From Fontibacter flavus (GTDB taxonomy: Bacteria; Bacteroidota; Bacteroidia; Cytophagales; Cyclobacteriaceae), in contig NZ_JBHLWI010000040.1 of the NCBI RefSeq assembly GCF_042432905.1, positions 1 through 64,000 of the forward strand: a DNA stretch of 64,000 nucleotides. The letters are read 5' to 3'. Positions 1 to 9,149 of the stretch are shown here, one piece after another (the stretch's first letter is position 1; every line of letters begins with the position of its first letter). Made by a program: the position numbers and the translations under genes. Under the pieces are notes generated by a model. That model saw nothing but the letters and a program-made list of their open reading frames with translations. It was not told the DNA's origin and did no database searches.

Positions 1-75
1 AGCGAGGAACGAGCGAAGAATCTCCCATAGTTTAGGAGATTCTTCGGCTTCGCAGGCTGCGCCTCAGAATGACGT
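1..75. repeat. Hairpin-containing dispersed repeat
   Basis: An 11-bp perfect inverted repeat (arms at 15-25 and 35-45) is followed by a GC-rich tail ending near 75. Sequences of this appearance (an arm reading GAAGAATCTCC, then a tail ending CTCAGAATGACG) are common between genes in Bacteroidota. The element may be cut by the window edge. No function is visible. Confidence 0.6.
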
Positions 76-1158
76 AGTAAAAAGATGTCTTTGCCTTTCT
101 GTAAATGCCAAATTTTAAAATCTCGAAGTGACAAGGATAACTTCAAGACAGTAAGAATTCATTAATCCATGGATAGCTGATTGCTTTTTTTGCTGTCATT
201 TTGCTGCCGATAGGATGAGCCCCTGGTTCAATGATTACTGCTATTGGAACGGATAGCCCCTCTACTTTTAGGAGAGGGGTTGAGGTGAGGTAAAGAGTAA
301 TGTCCGGCTTCTGGATAAGCAGGATAGCCGTAAAAAATTGTATTTTATGAAGGGGTCTTTGTTTTCTTAGAAAAATACAATGGTTTCTTGGATTTTGTCG
401 TTTTAACGGAGTATCTACGGGGAGTGTATACCGTATCCATAGGGGAAGTATAGGGGAAATACGGCTTTAATGTGAGGTTTTGGGCATTTTTAATTGTATT
501 TTATTGAAATAAATATGAATATTTTAATTTTTAAGATTTGAATCGTAAGACATTTGCATCAGTTAAAAATTCTGATTGGTCATATTAGGGTCTAAAATTA
601 ATAAGTTTTTCGTTTGTTTTTCCTCTTCTGTATTTTCTGGTTTGGATTTGAATTTAATAGGTTTTTGAAAAATACCCTGAATAAGGGATTTTATAAGAAG
701 AGGAGAATGGGTAGGTTTGGGCATTAAATGAACATTACAAAAAAAGTAAATGAATAGTAGATGGTTTTTAAGTATATTATCTGTCAATACAGAACAATAA
801 AAATGTATTTCATGCGCAAAATGAGCAAACGATATACTTAATTGTTGTATTGGTTATCAAAATAAGGTTTTTAGTTTCTTCAGTTATGTGTTAACATTGC
901 GGTCGGATAAACAACAGGATTTGATTGGACTCCTGTTTGTTTTTAAACGTTAACCATAGCCACAATTTTTTGGTGCGTAACCTACGCCCAAGAATAATCC
1001 CAAACAACGACAGCTAAGTCACCTCCTGCCAGTATGCTATGACTATAAAATACTTTCAGGATGGGACTGAAAGGGCGAAGCTCTGTAGAATTTTGAATGA
1101 AAAATGAGGAATTGGGAGTTTCGTGAGTCAGGGTGTCTTGTTGTGTTGGAGATTTGAA
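76..1158. other. Long non-coding stretch
   Basis: No convincing gene is present. The stretch holds short hairpins (for example an AGCCCCTCT/AGAGGGGTT pair near 268-287), an AT-rich section between about 480 and 860, and a small stem around 1050-1070. Short open frames here have no family resemblance that I can recognise and no start signals. Confidence 0.5.
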
Positions 1159-1373
1159 TTTTTTGAACCACGAATTTCACAAATTCTTCTGGTTTTTAAT
1201 GATGTAAAAAGTTTTGAAGTCATTAGCATAATTAAAGCATCAAGAGGAAAAAGAATTAGGCGCGAAGCTTGCGAATTGTCACGAAGGTATGCTGACGTTA
1301 GGAATTCCAAGATGAACTTGTACAACAAATGAGCTTTAAGTTCAATAATCAACAGTCCAGCGCTTCAAGCACA
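1159..1373. repeat. Copy A of a tandem-spaced duplicated segment
   Basis: This segment of about 215 bp is repeated in the same orientation at 1454-1679. Long runs are nearly identical, such as the part reading TCACAAATTCTTCTGGTTTT and the part ending CAACAGTCCAGCGCT. Copy A carries a short insert near 1285-1300 that copy B lacks. No reading frame is conserved between the copies, so this looks like non-coding repeat DNA. Confidence 0.75.
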
Positions 1374-1453
1374 GGTGAAATGAGGGATAATTAGTAGATC
1401 TTCCTTTACCGCATAGACACATGAGATCACATAGAACAGCTGCGCGAGTAGGT

Positions 1454-1679
1454 TTTTTTGAACCACTAATTACACGCCTGTCTACTGCCAGGCAGGAATT
1501 TCACAAATTCTTCTGGTTTTTAATGAGGTAAAAAGTTTTGAAGTCATTAGCTTAATTGAAGCATCAAGAGGAAAAAGAATTAGGCGCAAGGCTTCCGAAT
1601 TTTCACGAATTCCAAGATGAACTTGAAAAAGATATGAGCTTTAATTTCAATAATCAACAGTCCAGCGCTGTAAGCGCAG
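1454..1679. repeat. Copy B of the duplicated segment, with a palindromic insert
   Basis: This is the second copy of the segment at 1159-1373. It contains an extra palindrome around 1476-1497 (CCTG...CAGG type, reading CCTGTCTACTGCCAGGCAGG) that is absent from copy A. The two copies therefore differ by discrete small insertions as well as by point changes. Confidence 0.75.
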
Positions 1680-1799
1680 TACAATAGAAACCGACAATTA
1701 TAAGCGACTTTTCCTCAGAAAACCCGTAACTTGAAATAAATCCCAATACTAAACATGTTTCATTTGAAACAAGTATATTGGTGTAAAACGAAAACCTGA

Positions 1800-2021
1800 A
1801 AAATATTTGATATAGAAAACAAGGCCAAAATACTTGAAGATTTATTGAAATTGACGCCATTGGAGAAGGCCAGTATTATTGATGTACTTTTGAAAAGTCT
1901 TGTTGAGCCTGATGTTGCGATATGTAGACTTTGGGCGGAGGAAGTAGAAAGCCGGATTGATGGTTTTGAAAGTGGGGAGATAAAAAGTATACCCTTGGAT
2001 GAGTTTTTTGAAAGAAATTAA
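1800..2021 (+). pseudogene. Addiction-module antitoxin remnant without a start codon
   Basis: The open frame encodes a protein close to the small antitoxin family of putative addiction module components (Pfam Unstab_antitox). It begins KAKILEDLLKL, continues TPLEKASIIDVLLKSL, has WAEEVESRIDGFESGEIKSI in the middle, and ends PLDEFFERN. These match the usual layout of a regular N-terminal helix, a WAEE motif and a C-terminal toxin-binding tail. The frame is closed by a TGA just before 1800 and has no ATG, GTG or TTG ahead of the conserved part. A start at the internal TTG at 1845 would remove the first conserved residues. I therefore read it as a gene that lost its 5' end. No partner RelE/ParE-type toxin gene follows. 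An unusual start such as ATA cannot be excluded. Confidence 0.5.
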
Positions 2022-2106
2022 TTTAAAGAAGCATTTTAATTATTAAACATACTTTTTAAATTAAACCATTAAAGCCAAGATTAAATAACAAAACCAGTCC
2101 TGTGAA

Positions 2107-2421
2107 GTGAATAATTTAAATTTAAACAGCAAATTGTCCGGTTTTTCTTCGGTTCTATTTTGGGATGTGGACCGAAAATCTCTTGATATTATTCAATCAA
2201 AAAAGTTGATCATTGAACGTGTTTTGGAATATGGTCTTATGGAAGATTGGAAATTGCTTCGGAAGATTTATGGATTGGATGAAATTAAGAATGTTGCCCA
2301 GAATATAAGGTCAATTGATGATGTTACTTTATCGTTTTTGTGTCATTTTTTTGACTTGAAGAAAACTGATTTTAGATGTTATACGAGAAAGCAGTCAATT
2401 CCGAGCTTTTGGGGATTTTGA
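2107..2421 (+). CDS. DUF6922-type protein, likely partner of the AbiEii-like toxin
   Basis: This 104-residue protein starts with GTG and shows the features of the DUF6922 family: an LFWDVD motif near residue 18, a central RVLEYG motif followed by DW, and a FRCY motif close to the C-terminus. In Bacteroidota such genes commonly sit directly in front of AbiEii-like nucleotidyltransferase genes, where they probably act as the antitoxin or regulator. The gene overlaps the next one by 46 bases, so translation is likely coupled. The last residues after FRCY lie in the overlap. The family assignment is from recalled motifs; the antitoxin role is inferred from position. Confidence 0.7.
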   Translation: MNNLNLNSKLSGFSSVLFWDVDRKSLDIIQSKKLIIERVLEYGLMEDWKLLRKIYGLDEIKNVAQNIRSIDDVTLSFLCHFFDLKKTDFRCYTRKQSIPSFWGF

Positions 2422-2987
2422 AGGGACTCATGAGCCAGCAATTATTTAATGAATTTACCTTAGTAGGTGGTACTTCTTTGGCATTACAGATTGGTCATAG
2501 GAATTCAATAGATATAGATTTGTTTGGCGATTGCGAATTAAATGAGTTGGAGATAACTACCTTTTTGGATAAACTTGGACGGGTTAAAATACTTAAAAAA
2601 AGCAGAAATATTCTAATTTATAGTGTAAATGGGATAAAGGTTGATTTTGAAAATTACCCATATCCCTTATTAAAATCTCCAATTTTAGAAGGTAAAATTC
2701 GGTTGGCATCGAAGGAGGATATTGGTGCAATGAAGTTAAATGCAATTGCAGGAAGAGGAAGCAAAAAAGATTTTATAGATCTATTTTTTCTGCTAAAAGA
2801 ATTTCCTTTAAAGAAATTGATGGAATATTTCAGGTTGAAATATCCTGACGGGTCAGACTTTTTAGTAATGAAAAGTCTGACATTTTTTGATGATGCTGAA
2901 TCGGATGATATGCCTTATATGTTAAAGGATATTTCTTGGGAAACCGTTAAGTCAGAAATATTAAAAAAGGTAAAAGATTTGTATTAA
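2376..2987 (+). CDS. AbiEii/AbiGii-like nucleotidyltransferase toxin
   Basis: The 203-residue protein has the nucleotidyltransferase signature GGTSLALQ followed by SIDIDLFG (residues about 30-51), that is GG[ST] then DxD, as in the type IV toxin AbiEii. Such toxins are thought to transfer nucleotides to RNA targets such as tRNA and to act in phage abortive infection or plasmid maintenance. The following FLDKLG, LASKEDIGAMKLNAI and KKDFIDLFFLL segments fit the helical remainder of the family. It starts with ATG inside the upstream DUF6922 gene, forming a two-gene unit. Length is within the usual range for short AbiEii-like proteins. Neighbouring gene remnants suggest an island of defence or addiction genes. 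Confidence 0.85.
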   Translation: MLYEKAVNSELLGILKGLMSQQLFNEFTLVGGTSLALQIGHRNSIDIDLFGDCELNELEITTFLDKLGRVKILKKSRNILIYSVNGIKVDFENYPYPLLKSPILEGKIRLASKEDIGAMKLNAIAGRGSKKDFIDLFFLLKEFPLKKLMEYFRLKYPDGSDFLVMKSLTFFDDAESDDMPYMLKDISWETVKSEILKKVKDLY

Positions 2988-3343
2988 AAGTATGCCTTCT
3001 TTCCATGGCTTGTATCTTGAGACAGAGATTCCTAACTGAACATATTTTGTTCAAAAAGTTCAAAAGTTCACTTGAACATAAACACTGAACAATTGAACAC
3101 GGAACCTACTTTGTTCAATCCGCCACGGCGGACAAGTCGTTCATAGTTTTACGAATCTTATAAAGTACACTTGAACCCTTAACTCCTTTCACCTTTAACC
3201 TCGTCTCTTCATATTTCTGACAACCAGACAACTCGACAACAGGCAAGATTCCAACTTTTGCCTTTTACTCCCGAAATTCTTCGGGACAAGTTTTTGCCTT
3301 GTTTAAATCAACAAGATGCCATGCATAGAGAAAAATACCTTAA
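2988..3343. other. Intergenic stretch with low-complexity repeats
   Basis: No gene is seen. The stretch contains degenerate GAACA/TTGAAC-rich repeats around 3050-3120, a perfect 6-bp-arm palindrome TCCGCCACGGCGGA at 3119-3132, and text resembling the other repeat islands of the window. The palindrome recurs in weaker form at 23968-23981 and inside the RNase P RNA gene. Confidence 0.5.
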
Positions 3344-3652
3344 ATCAACTTATGGCAAGAGATATTTGAAGAACAGATTGAAAAACTTCCTATTAGAATA
3401 GTATTTCACAGGGTAGCCGAGGGTTTCGAGAGGGGTGGGAATAAGGAATTTATTAATTTTCTTTACATTGCAAAAGGCTCAAATGGCGAAGTAAGGTCTC
3501 AAGGTTACAGGGACTTTGATGCAGATTTTATCAATCAAGAAGAACTTAATGAAATTTTAAAAATGACCGAATCAATTAAGTTTAAAATAAATGGATTGAT
3601 TTTCAGGTTAAAAAACAGTGATGGAAAAGGTTACAAGAACTATAAAAAGTAA
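3344..3652 (+). pseudogene. 5'-truncated four-helix-bundle protein (S23/IVP family)
   Basis: The frame encodes the C-terminal two thirds of a four-helix-bundle protein of the family related to 23S rRNA intervening-sequence proteins. The diagnostic part is VAEGFERGGNKEFINFL followed by IAKGSNGEVRSQ. The conserved first helix is reduced to a few residues (LWQE) and the segment that should link it to the VAEGFERGG motif is altered or missing. There is an in-frame TAA at 3341 and no start codon ahead of the conserved region. I interpret it as a gene decayed by deletion. The family's cellular role is unknown. Confidence 0.6.
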
Positions 3653-3680
3653 TGGTTAGTAATAAAACCCATATTAGACA

Positions 3681-3737
3681 TTTAACCCTTAACAATTAAC
3701 GCTTAACTCTTAACGATTAACACTTAACGATTAACAC
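3681..3737. repeat. Short tandem TTAAC-rich repeat
   Basis: The stretch is built from variants of TTAACCCTTAAC and TTAACGATTAACAC, including two adjacent copies of the latter at about 3709-3737. It sits directly in front of the first exopolysaccharide gene. A similar run lies at 19937-19976, directly in front of the WecA-like gene. Confidence 0.65.
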
Positions 3738-3758
3738 TCACCACTCATCACTCAAAAG

Positions 3759-4589
3759 ATGCTCATAAAAAAACTCAAACTTTTCCTACTCCCCATTCTC
3801 CTTCTGCTCTTGAACCTCGCCAGCTGCGTGCCCAACAAACGCATCATCTACATGCAGGAAAGGGATGCCGCAGAGAGCCCGCTCAAGTACGCCTCGGAAA
3901 TGATGCCTTATGATGTAGAGGAGTACAAACTCCAGTACAATGATATTGTGGACATCAGTATCCGTACATCAAGCAAGGAACTGAATGAGCTTTTTTCCCT
4001 TTTTGATTCAGACAATGTCAGAGGGAATATGATGATGCAGGGAGCCATATCTGGTGGAGATGCTTTCTTCATGACCGGTTTTAACCTGGATGAAAGGGGA
4101 ATGGTAGAGTTACCCTTGCTGGGAGAAGTGCAGCTCTCAGGTCTCACCCTTCAGGAAGCCAAACTTCTTATAGAAGGACGCATGACTGAGTTTGTAAATA
4201 GAGAAGACATGTTTGTGAGGGTCAGGTTGGGAGGTATCCGCTATTCTGCCTTAGGTGAATTTCGCCGTCCAGGGAAGCATAATATCCTTCAAAACAGGGT
4301 GACCATTTACGAAGCCATCGCCCACGCGGGAGACCTGACAGAAGTGGCCAGAAGAGATGACCTGGTCCTGGTAAGACAATATCCCGGAGGTACCCGCATG
4401 TACCGAATCGACCTGAACAATAAAAACATCCTGACTTCAGAATATTTCTTTATCCAACCCAACGACATGCTCTATGCAGAACCGATGAAAATCAGGGAAC
4501 TGGGAACAGGTGTCAATTTCGTCCAGACTTTTTCCCTGGCTGTCACCACTTTATCCGCAGTCCTATTGGTGCTGAACATTATCAATTAA
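3759..4589 (+). CDS. Polysaccharide export outer-membrane lipoprotein (OPX, Wza-like)
   Basis: The 276-residue protein has a lipoprotein signal ending LNLASC, with the acylated Cys at residue 23. It then carries a polysaccharide-export domain (YKLQYNDIVDISIR, about residues 57-70), followed by SLBB-type ligand-binding segments (LGGIRYSALGEFRRPG around 155-170). A hydrophobic C-terminal segment (about 254-276) is typical of the single outer-membrane helix of short OPX proteins. The protein would form the export channel for the capsule or exopolysaccharide made by the downstream genes. Only 4 bases separate it from the tyrosine kinase gene, the usual partner across the periplasm. Confidence 0.92.
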   Translation: MLIKKLKLFLLPILLLLLNLASCVPNKRIIYMQERDAAESPLKYASEMMPYDVEEYKLQYNDIVDISIRTSSKELNELFSLFDSDNVRGNMMMQGAISGGDAFFMTGFNLDERGMVELPLLGEVQLSGLTLQEAKLLIEGRMTEFVNREDMFVRVRLGGIRYSALGEFRRPGKHNILQNRVTIYEAIAHAGDLTEVARRDDLVLVRQYPGGTRMYRIDLNNKNILTSEYFFIQPNDMLYAEPMKIRELGTGVNFVQTFSLAVTTLSAVLLVLNIIN

Positions 4590-4593
4590 TTCC

Positions 4594-7005
4594 ATGAATC
4601 CAAATACGCCATATAATTCCCCCCAGCAGCCCTTTCAGGATGAAGATGACCTGCACCAGATCAAGGACATCGTCCGGCGCTACCTGCGCAACTGGTACTG
4701 GGTAGGATTATCGCTCTTCGTTTTTATACTGGGAGCATTTTTGATCAATAGATACAGCCCAAAAGTGTACCGTTCCACTTCCCAGTTTTTTGTCAAGGAG
4801 GAGGATTCTGGGATGAACCTTTTCGATCAGCGCTTATTTGGTTATAACTCCGAACTGGATATGACCAATCAGATGATCATTCTCCGTTCGAGGCCTATCG
4901 CGGAACTGGCATTGAAGAAACTCGATTTTCAGGTGGAATACCTTTATGAAGGGTATGTCAGCAAAGCTGAATTGTATCCTACCGCTCCAATTTTAGCAGA
5001 AGTGGACTGGAAACACCCACAGTTGGTCAATGGTGAAATTGAAGTCAGATGGACAGATAAAAACAGTTTTAACATTGCTTTTCCAGATGAGGAATATGGC
5101 CTAACCCAATCCAACAATTCCGATATTACCAAAATTAATCGGCCTGTTCAGGAAAAATCACAGCATGCATTCGGAGAATGGGTAGAGACACCATATATGC
5201 GTATCAAGGTGTCACTGACATCGGGAGAAAATGAGGGCAAGATTCTGGTGAAACTCAGAGACAAGCAAAGCCTGATCAACCAATACGCAGGGGCAGTTGG
5301 CATAGCCCCTGTAGAAAAATTATCTTCCATCCTGCAGCTTTCCATCGATTCCAATCTTCCTAATAAAGGTATGGATTACCTGAATGCTTTGATGGAAGCG
5401 TATATGGAAAATGAACTGAACCAAAAGAACCGAACTTCCAGCAATACCATCAATTTTATAGACGAACAATTGGCAGGGCTATCAGATACCCTTTCCTTTA
5501 TAGAAGATAGGTTAGAAGGTTTTAGATCTGAAAACCGTATTTATAATATCAGTTCACAGGGTACCAATGTATTTGATCGATTAGCAGAACTGGACAGGGA
5601 ACTGGCACAGGAGAAGCTGAAAAGAGAATATTACCGCAACCTACAGAATTACCTGGTCAAGGAAGATTACAATGAGATCATAGTGCCATCCGGTTTGGGT
5701 ATCGATGATCCTATCCTGAACAACCTGATCAAGAATTTGCTGGAACTTCAAAACCAAAAGGCTTCCCTGATGACCACGCAGAAGGAAGCTTCTCCGGCAG
5801 TACGTGAAGTGAACCGTAAGCTGCAGGACCTGAACAATTCCGTCCGGGAACTTCTGGTCAATGTGGATGAAAACGCAGCCTTCTTGATCAGGGACCTGGA
5901 GAGAAGGATTTCGGCTATAGATTTAGAATTCAGTAGGCTGCCGGCCAAAGAACAGAACTTGTTGCGTATCCAAAGAGAGTTTACTTTCAGTGAGGGGATT
6001 TACAATTTCCTTGCCCAGAAGCGGGCAGAAGCGGCCATCACCAAGGCCTCCAATACCCCCAACAATAAGATTATCGAATATGCCAGGCCTTTGCCTGATC
6101 CCATTAGTCCTCGTCCTATGCGGAATTATGCCCTTGCCCTTTCTCTGGGTTTGCTGATTCCATTACTGTTTGTGTTAGCAAAGGTGTATTTGAGTGATAA
6201 GGTCAAGGATGTCAAGGAGCTGGAGAAAAAGGCACAGGTGCCGATCTTGGCTTCGGTAGCATTCCGTAAGCTGTACAATGAGTTGGTGGTCTTTATGGAT
6301 AAAAATTCCGGGATTACGGAAGCTTTTCGTTCCCTGCGGGCCAATATGAACTTTGTGCTGCCCAAAGACCAACCTTCAGTGATTTTGGTGAGTTCCAATA
6401 CCTCAGGGGAGGGGAAGACCTTTTGTTCCATCAATCTGGCTTCGGTGTATTCCTTGGCAGGAAAGAAGACCTTGATTATCGGTACGGACTTGCGTAAACC
6501 CAAAATCGCCAAGGAATTTGGCTTAAGCAATGACAAGGGCTTGTCCAATTACCTGAGTGGGCAGCAGGATGACTGGAAGCAATTGATCAAGGGTACAGCA
6601 TATGAGCATTTGGATATACTGCTTTCCGGGCCCATTCCTCCCAATCCGGCAGAATTAATTGGGAATGGCAAGATGTCCAAATTAATGGAAGAACTAAGGG
6701 GGGCTTATGATATCATTATCCTGGACACGCCACCGATCGGGATGGTTTCAGAGACCTTGGAAATGTTCCCCTTGGCCGATGCGGTGTTCTTTGTGGTGCG
6801 CTATAACTATACCCTAAAATCCGGTATCGACCACATCAATCACCTCAAGACAGCTCAAAAACTCCAAAACTCCTATATTATTTTCAATGCCGTGGATGAG
6901 AAGGAGATGCAGTACAATTATGGGTATGGTTACGGGTATGGTTATTATGGGGAAGAGGAAAGTAAAGGAGTGTTGGCGAGTATAAGGAAAAAATGGTTCG
7001 GGTAA
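4594..7005 (+). CDS. Polysaccharide co-polymerase with tyrosine autokinase domain (Wzc-like)
   Basis: The 803-residue protein has the Wzz/PCP-2a layout. A transmembrane helix lies near residues 36-56, followed by a long periplasmic part with coiled-coil segments, and a second transmembrane helix near 510-530. A cytoplasmic BY-kinase domain follows, with Walker A (SNTSGEGKT, near 601), Walker A' (IGTDLRKPK, near 629) and Walker B (IIILDTPP, near 708). It ends with a tyrosine cluster (YNYGYGYGYGYYGEEE, about 772-787), the expected autophosphorylation tail that controls polymer length and export. It pairs with the OPX protein encoded just upstream. The gene is followed by a repeat island with no gene. 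Confidence 0.93.
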   Translation: MNPNTPYNSPQQPFQDEDDLHQIKDIVRRYLRNWYWVGLSLFVFILGAFLINRYSPKVYRSTSQFFVKEEDSGMNLFDQRLFGYNSELDMTNQMIILRSRPIAELALKKLDFQVEYLYEGYVSKAELYPTAPILAEVDWKHPQLVNGEIEVRWTDKNSFNIAFPDEEYGLTQSNNSDITKINRPVQEKSQHAFGEWVETPYMRIKVSLTSGENEGKILVKLRDKQSLINQYAGAVGIAPVEKLSSILQLSIDSNLPNKGMDYLNALMEAYMENELNQKNRTSSNTINFIDEQLAGLSDTLSFIEDRLEGFRSENRIYNISSQGTNVFDRLAELDRELAQEKLKREYYRNLQNYLVKEDYNEIIVPSGLGIDDPILNNLIKNLLELQNQKASLMTTQKEASPAVREVNRKLQDLNNSVRELLVNVDENAAFLIRDLERRISAIDLEFSRLPAKEQNLLRIQREFTFSEGIYNFLAQKRAEAAITKASNTPNNKIIEYARPLPDPISPRPMRNYALALSLGLLIPLLFVLAKVYLSDKVKDVKELEKKAQVPILASVAFRKLYNELVVFMDKNSGITEAFRSLRANMNFVLPKDQPSVILVSSNTSGEGKTFCSINLASVYSLAGKKTLIIGTDLRKPKIAKEFGLSNDKGLSNYLSGQQDDWKQLIKGTAYEHLDILLSGPIPPNPAELIGNGKMSKLMEELRGAYDIIILDTPPIGMVSETLEMFPLADAVFFVVRYNYTLKSGIDHINHLKTAQKLQNSYIIFNAVDEKEMQYNYGYGYGYGYYGEEESKGVLASIRKKWFG

Positions 7006-7690
7006 GGGGTTTGAAATGTAGAATGAAGAATTATTAATGAAGAGTGGAACCATTAAGGAGTTAAGGTCTTTAAGGATTTCATTAAGAGCTAATTTTTAAG
7101 AGCCAAGAGGACGGAACGTTAAGAAATGATCCCTTTGGATCATTTTAGTGACGGGCCAGGATGTAGGGTAGGAAAAAGAGCCAAGATGGGTTGGTAATGT
7201 AGAGTGAAGAATTAAGATTCAAGAATGGTTAATTTACAAAAAAGGTTAACTAGTGTCAAAGGCCTCACTTTGTCACCTCGATCCCGACAGCTGTACGGGA
7301 GAGAGGTCTATGAATGAAGAATTGTTGTATGTACCTGGTTGGGTTGCTAGTGTCAAAAGCTTATCCTTGTCACCTTGACGAAGGAGAGGTCTATTAAGAA
7401 TACAGAGAAAACCATTAAGGAGTTAAGGGATTCATTAAGGAGAGACAAAGATCCAACTTGAAATAAAGCAATAGCCATGAAAGGGCATGATAACTGAGGA
7501 AAAGTTGTAGCCTATTCCGAAAATTTACAAAATTTCATCTAACCTACTGGGATTGGAAGGCACGGATAATTGGGAGAAGTTGAAGTTTAATAAGAAAAAA
7601 ACGATCCGTAATCCTTCTTTAAATCTTGATTATTACAAAACCAACCTTAATTGAATCAAATTCCGATTAAATCCCATTAATTTTTTGAAG
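7006..7690. other. Repeat-rich intergenic island
   Basis: The 685 bases hold no convincing gene. They contain low-complexity AATGTAGAATGAAGAATTA-type text (7014-7040 and 7195-7225), two copies of a CTAGTGTCAAA...TTGTCACCT element (about 7251-7280 and 7350-7382), and runs of ATTAAGGAGTTAAGG. Related text is found at 23128-23330 and 35900-36060, so this is a dispersed repeat type, not a decayed gene. Confidence 0.6.
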
Positions 7691-9046
7691 ATGCTTAAGA
7701 CCAAAGCCAAAGAAATCAAATCCAAAATGCTTAGCAGCAGGCTCTTGAAGGATTCATTTTGGTCCTTGCTGGGGAGTGTGGTTGGTAGGGGATTGGCTTT
7801 GGTAGCAGGTATAGTAGTGGCCAGGTTTCTTGGGAAGGACTTGTTTGGAGAGTATGGAATGATCAGAAACACCATCCTGACGATTGGTATTTTTTCAACC
7901 TTCGGATTGGGATATACAGCGACCAAATATGTGGCGGAATATAAAAATAGACAGCAGGAACTGATCCCCATTTTCAATCGCTATGCCATTCGGATCACTT
8001 TGATTTTTTCGGGATTTATGGCGGTGTTGTTGTTTGCTTTTGCAGATTATTTGGCCTCGGGTATTTTGGAAGCAGCTCATTTGGCCATGCCGCTGAGGAT
8101 TTTATCTGCGCTAATCATTTTTAACGGATTGACTACCACACAAACAGGTATTATCGCTGGGCTAGGGGATTTTAAAGAGCTGGCAAAAATCAACGCTTAT
8201 GTAGGGGGAATAACTTTTTTTTTCAGCGTTGCATTAACCTATTACTTCTCTTTGGAAGGCGCACTCATGGCGCTTTTGCTTGCCCAGGTCATCAACTGGG
8301 GGATGAATTATCAACTTGTTAGAAAAAAAACAAGAGCCTTTAACGAGGAAAAGGTTCAGTTAGATAAAAGGTTCTACAAAGAAATTCTTCAGTTTTCAAG
8401 CCCTATAGCTCTTAGAGAAGGTATTTATTCGATGTCCTCTTGGTTAATCAGTCTTTCTATTATCTCTTTCACAAACTATGGTGAGTTAGGACTATATTCT
8501 GCAGCAACTCAATGGAATGCAATAGTTTTATTTATTCCTGGTATTTTAAATAATGTTGTTTTATCCCATTTATCTTTTAATTCAAAAGAATTGAATAAAT
8601 TTAATTCAATAGTTAATCGAATAATTTTTGTAAATTTCACAAGTACTTTTACTATAATAATTTTTGTACTTATTTTTTCAAGGTTTATTGAGAATACATA
8701 TGGGAAATCCTTTGAGGGACTAAGTGTCTTAATTTCAATATCAGTATTTTGTTCATTATTTATTAGCATAAGTGGGGTTTTGGTTCAATCTTTTATTTCA
8801 ATGGGCAAAAACTGGCTAATGTTATATTTATCTATTTTTAGGGAATTTGGAATTCTTTTTTTAGGAATTTTATTAATCTATTTTGAAACTTTTGATGGGG
8901 CGAAGGCAATTATAGTTTCTAGTTTGATGTTTAATTTTTTATATTTTTTAACAACTTATATCATTTACAAATTGCTAATAAAAAATAAAAAAGATTTACA
9001 TATTAGTTTTAAAAAGGGAAGCCTTTCAATTGATTCCCAATCTTAA
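7691..9046 (+). CDS. Oligosaccharide flippase (Wzx-like, MATE/PST family)
   Basis: The protein of about 451 residues is almost entirely hydrophobic, with roughly 12-14 membrane segments. It starts with a cytoplasmic amphipathic part followed by SFWSLLGSVVGRGLALVAG, which is typical of polysaccharide flippases. It would flip undecaprenyl-PP-linked repeat units to the periplasm. I prefer the ATG at 7691 to the TTG six bases earlier. The first half has the composition of the surrounding genes, but from about 8320 to the end the sequence becomes much richer in A and T, and the third codon positions with it. This suggests that the 3' part was acquired by recombination. Confidence 0.88.
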   Translation: MLKTKAKEIKSKMLSSRLLKDSFWSLLGSVVGRGLALVAGIVVARFLGKDLFGEYGMIRNTILTIGIFSTFGLGYTATKYVAEYKNRQQELIPIFNRYAIRITLIFSGFMAVLLFAFADYLASGILEAAHLAMPLRILSALIIFNGLTTTQTGIIAGLGDFKELAKINAYVGGITFFFSVALTYYFSLEGALMALLLAQVINWGMNYQLVRKKTRAFNEEKVQLDKRFYKEILQFSSPIALREGIYSMSSWLISLSIISFTNYGELGLYSAATQWNAIVLFIPGILNNVVLSHLSFNSKELNKFNSIVNRIIFVNFTSTFTIIIFVLIFSRFIENTYGKSFEGLSVLISISVFCSLFISISGVLVQSFISMGKNWLMLYLSIFREFGILFLGILLIYFETFDGAKAIIVSSLMFNFLYFLTTYIIYKLLIKNKKDLHISFKKGSLSIDSQS

Positions 9047-9149
9047 ATATTTGAAGTTATTTATATTAGGTTTAATTCATTTAATTAAAGATGAAATAAG
9101 TTTTTTTGGATAAATGATTTTATTTTCAGTAAAATAGATTTTGTTTTTA

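Noticed and set aside
563..787. 74-residue open frame on the minus strand
   Set aside because: It has no recognisable motif, lies in AT-rich non-coding DNA and has no promoter or neighbour that supports it.
1040..1085. CRISPR-like word (GGGACTGAAAG with a small stem)
   Set aside because: Only one copy is present and there are no regularly spaced repeats or cas genes in the window.
1123..1352. Overlapping open frames on both strands of repeat copy A
   Set aside because: They are not conserved in the second copy of the repeat, so they are by-products of repeat DNA.
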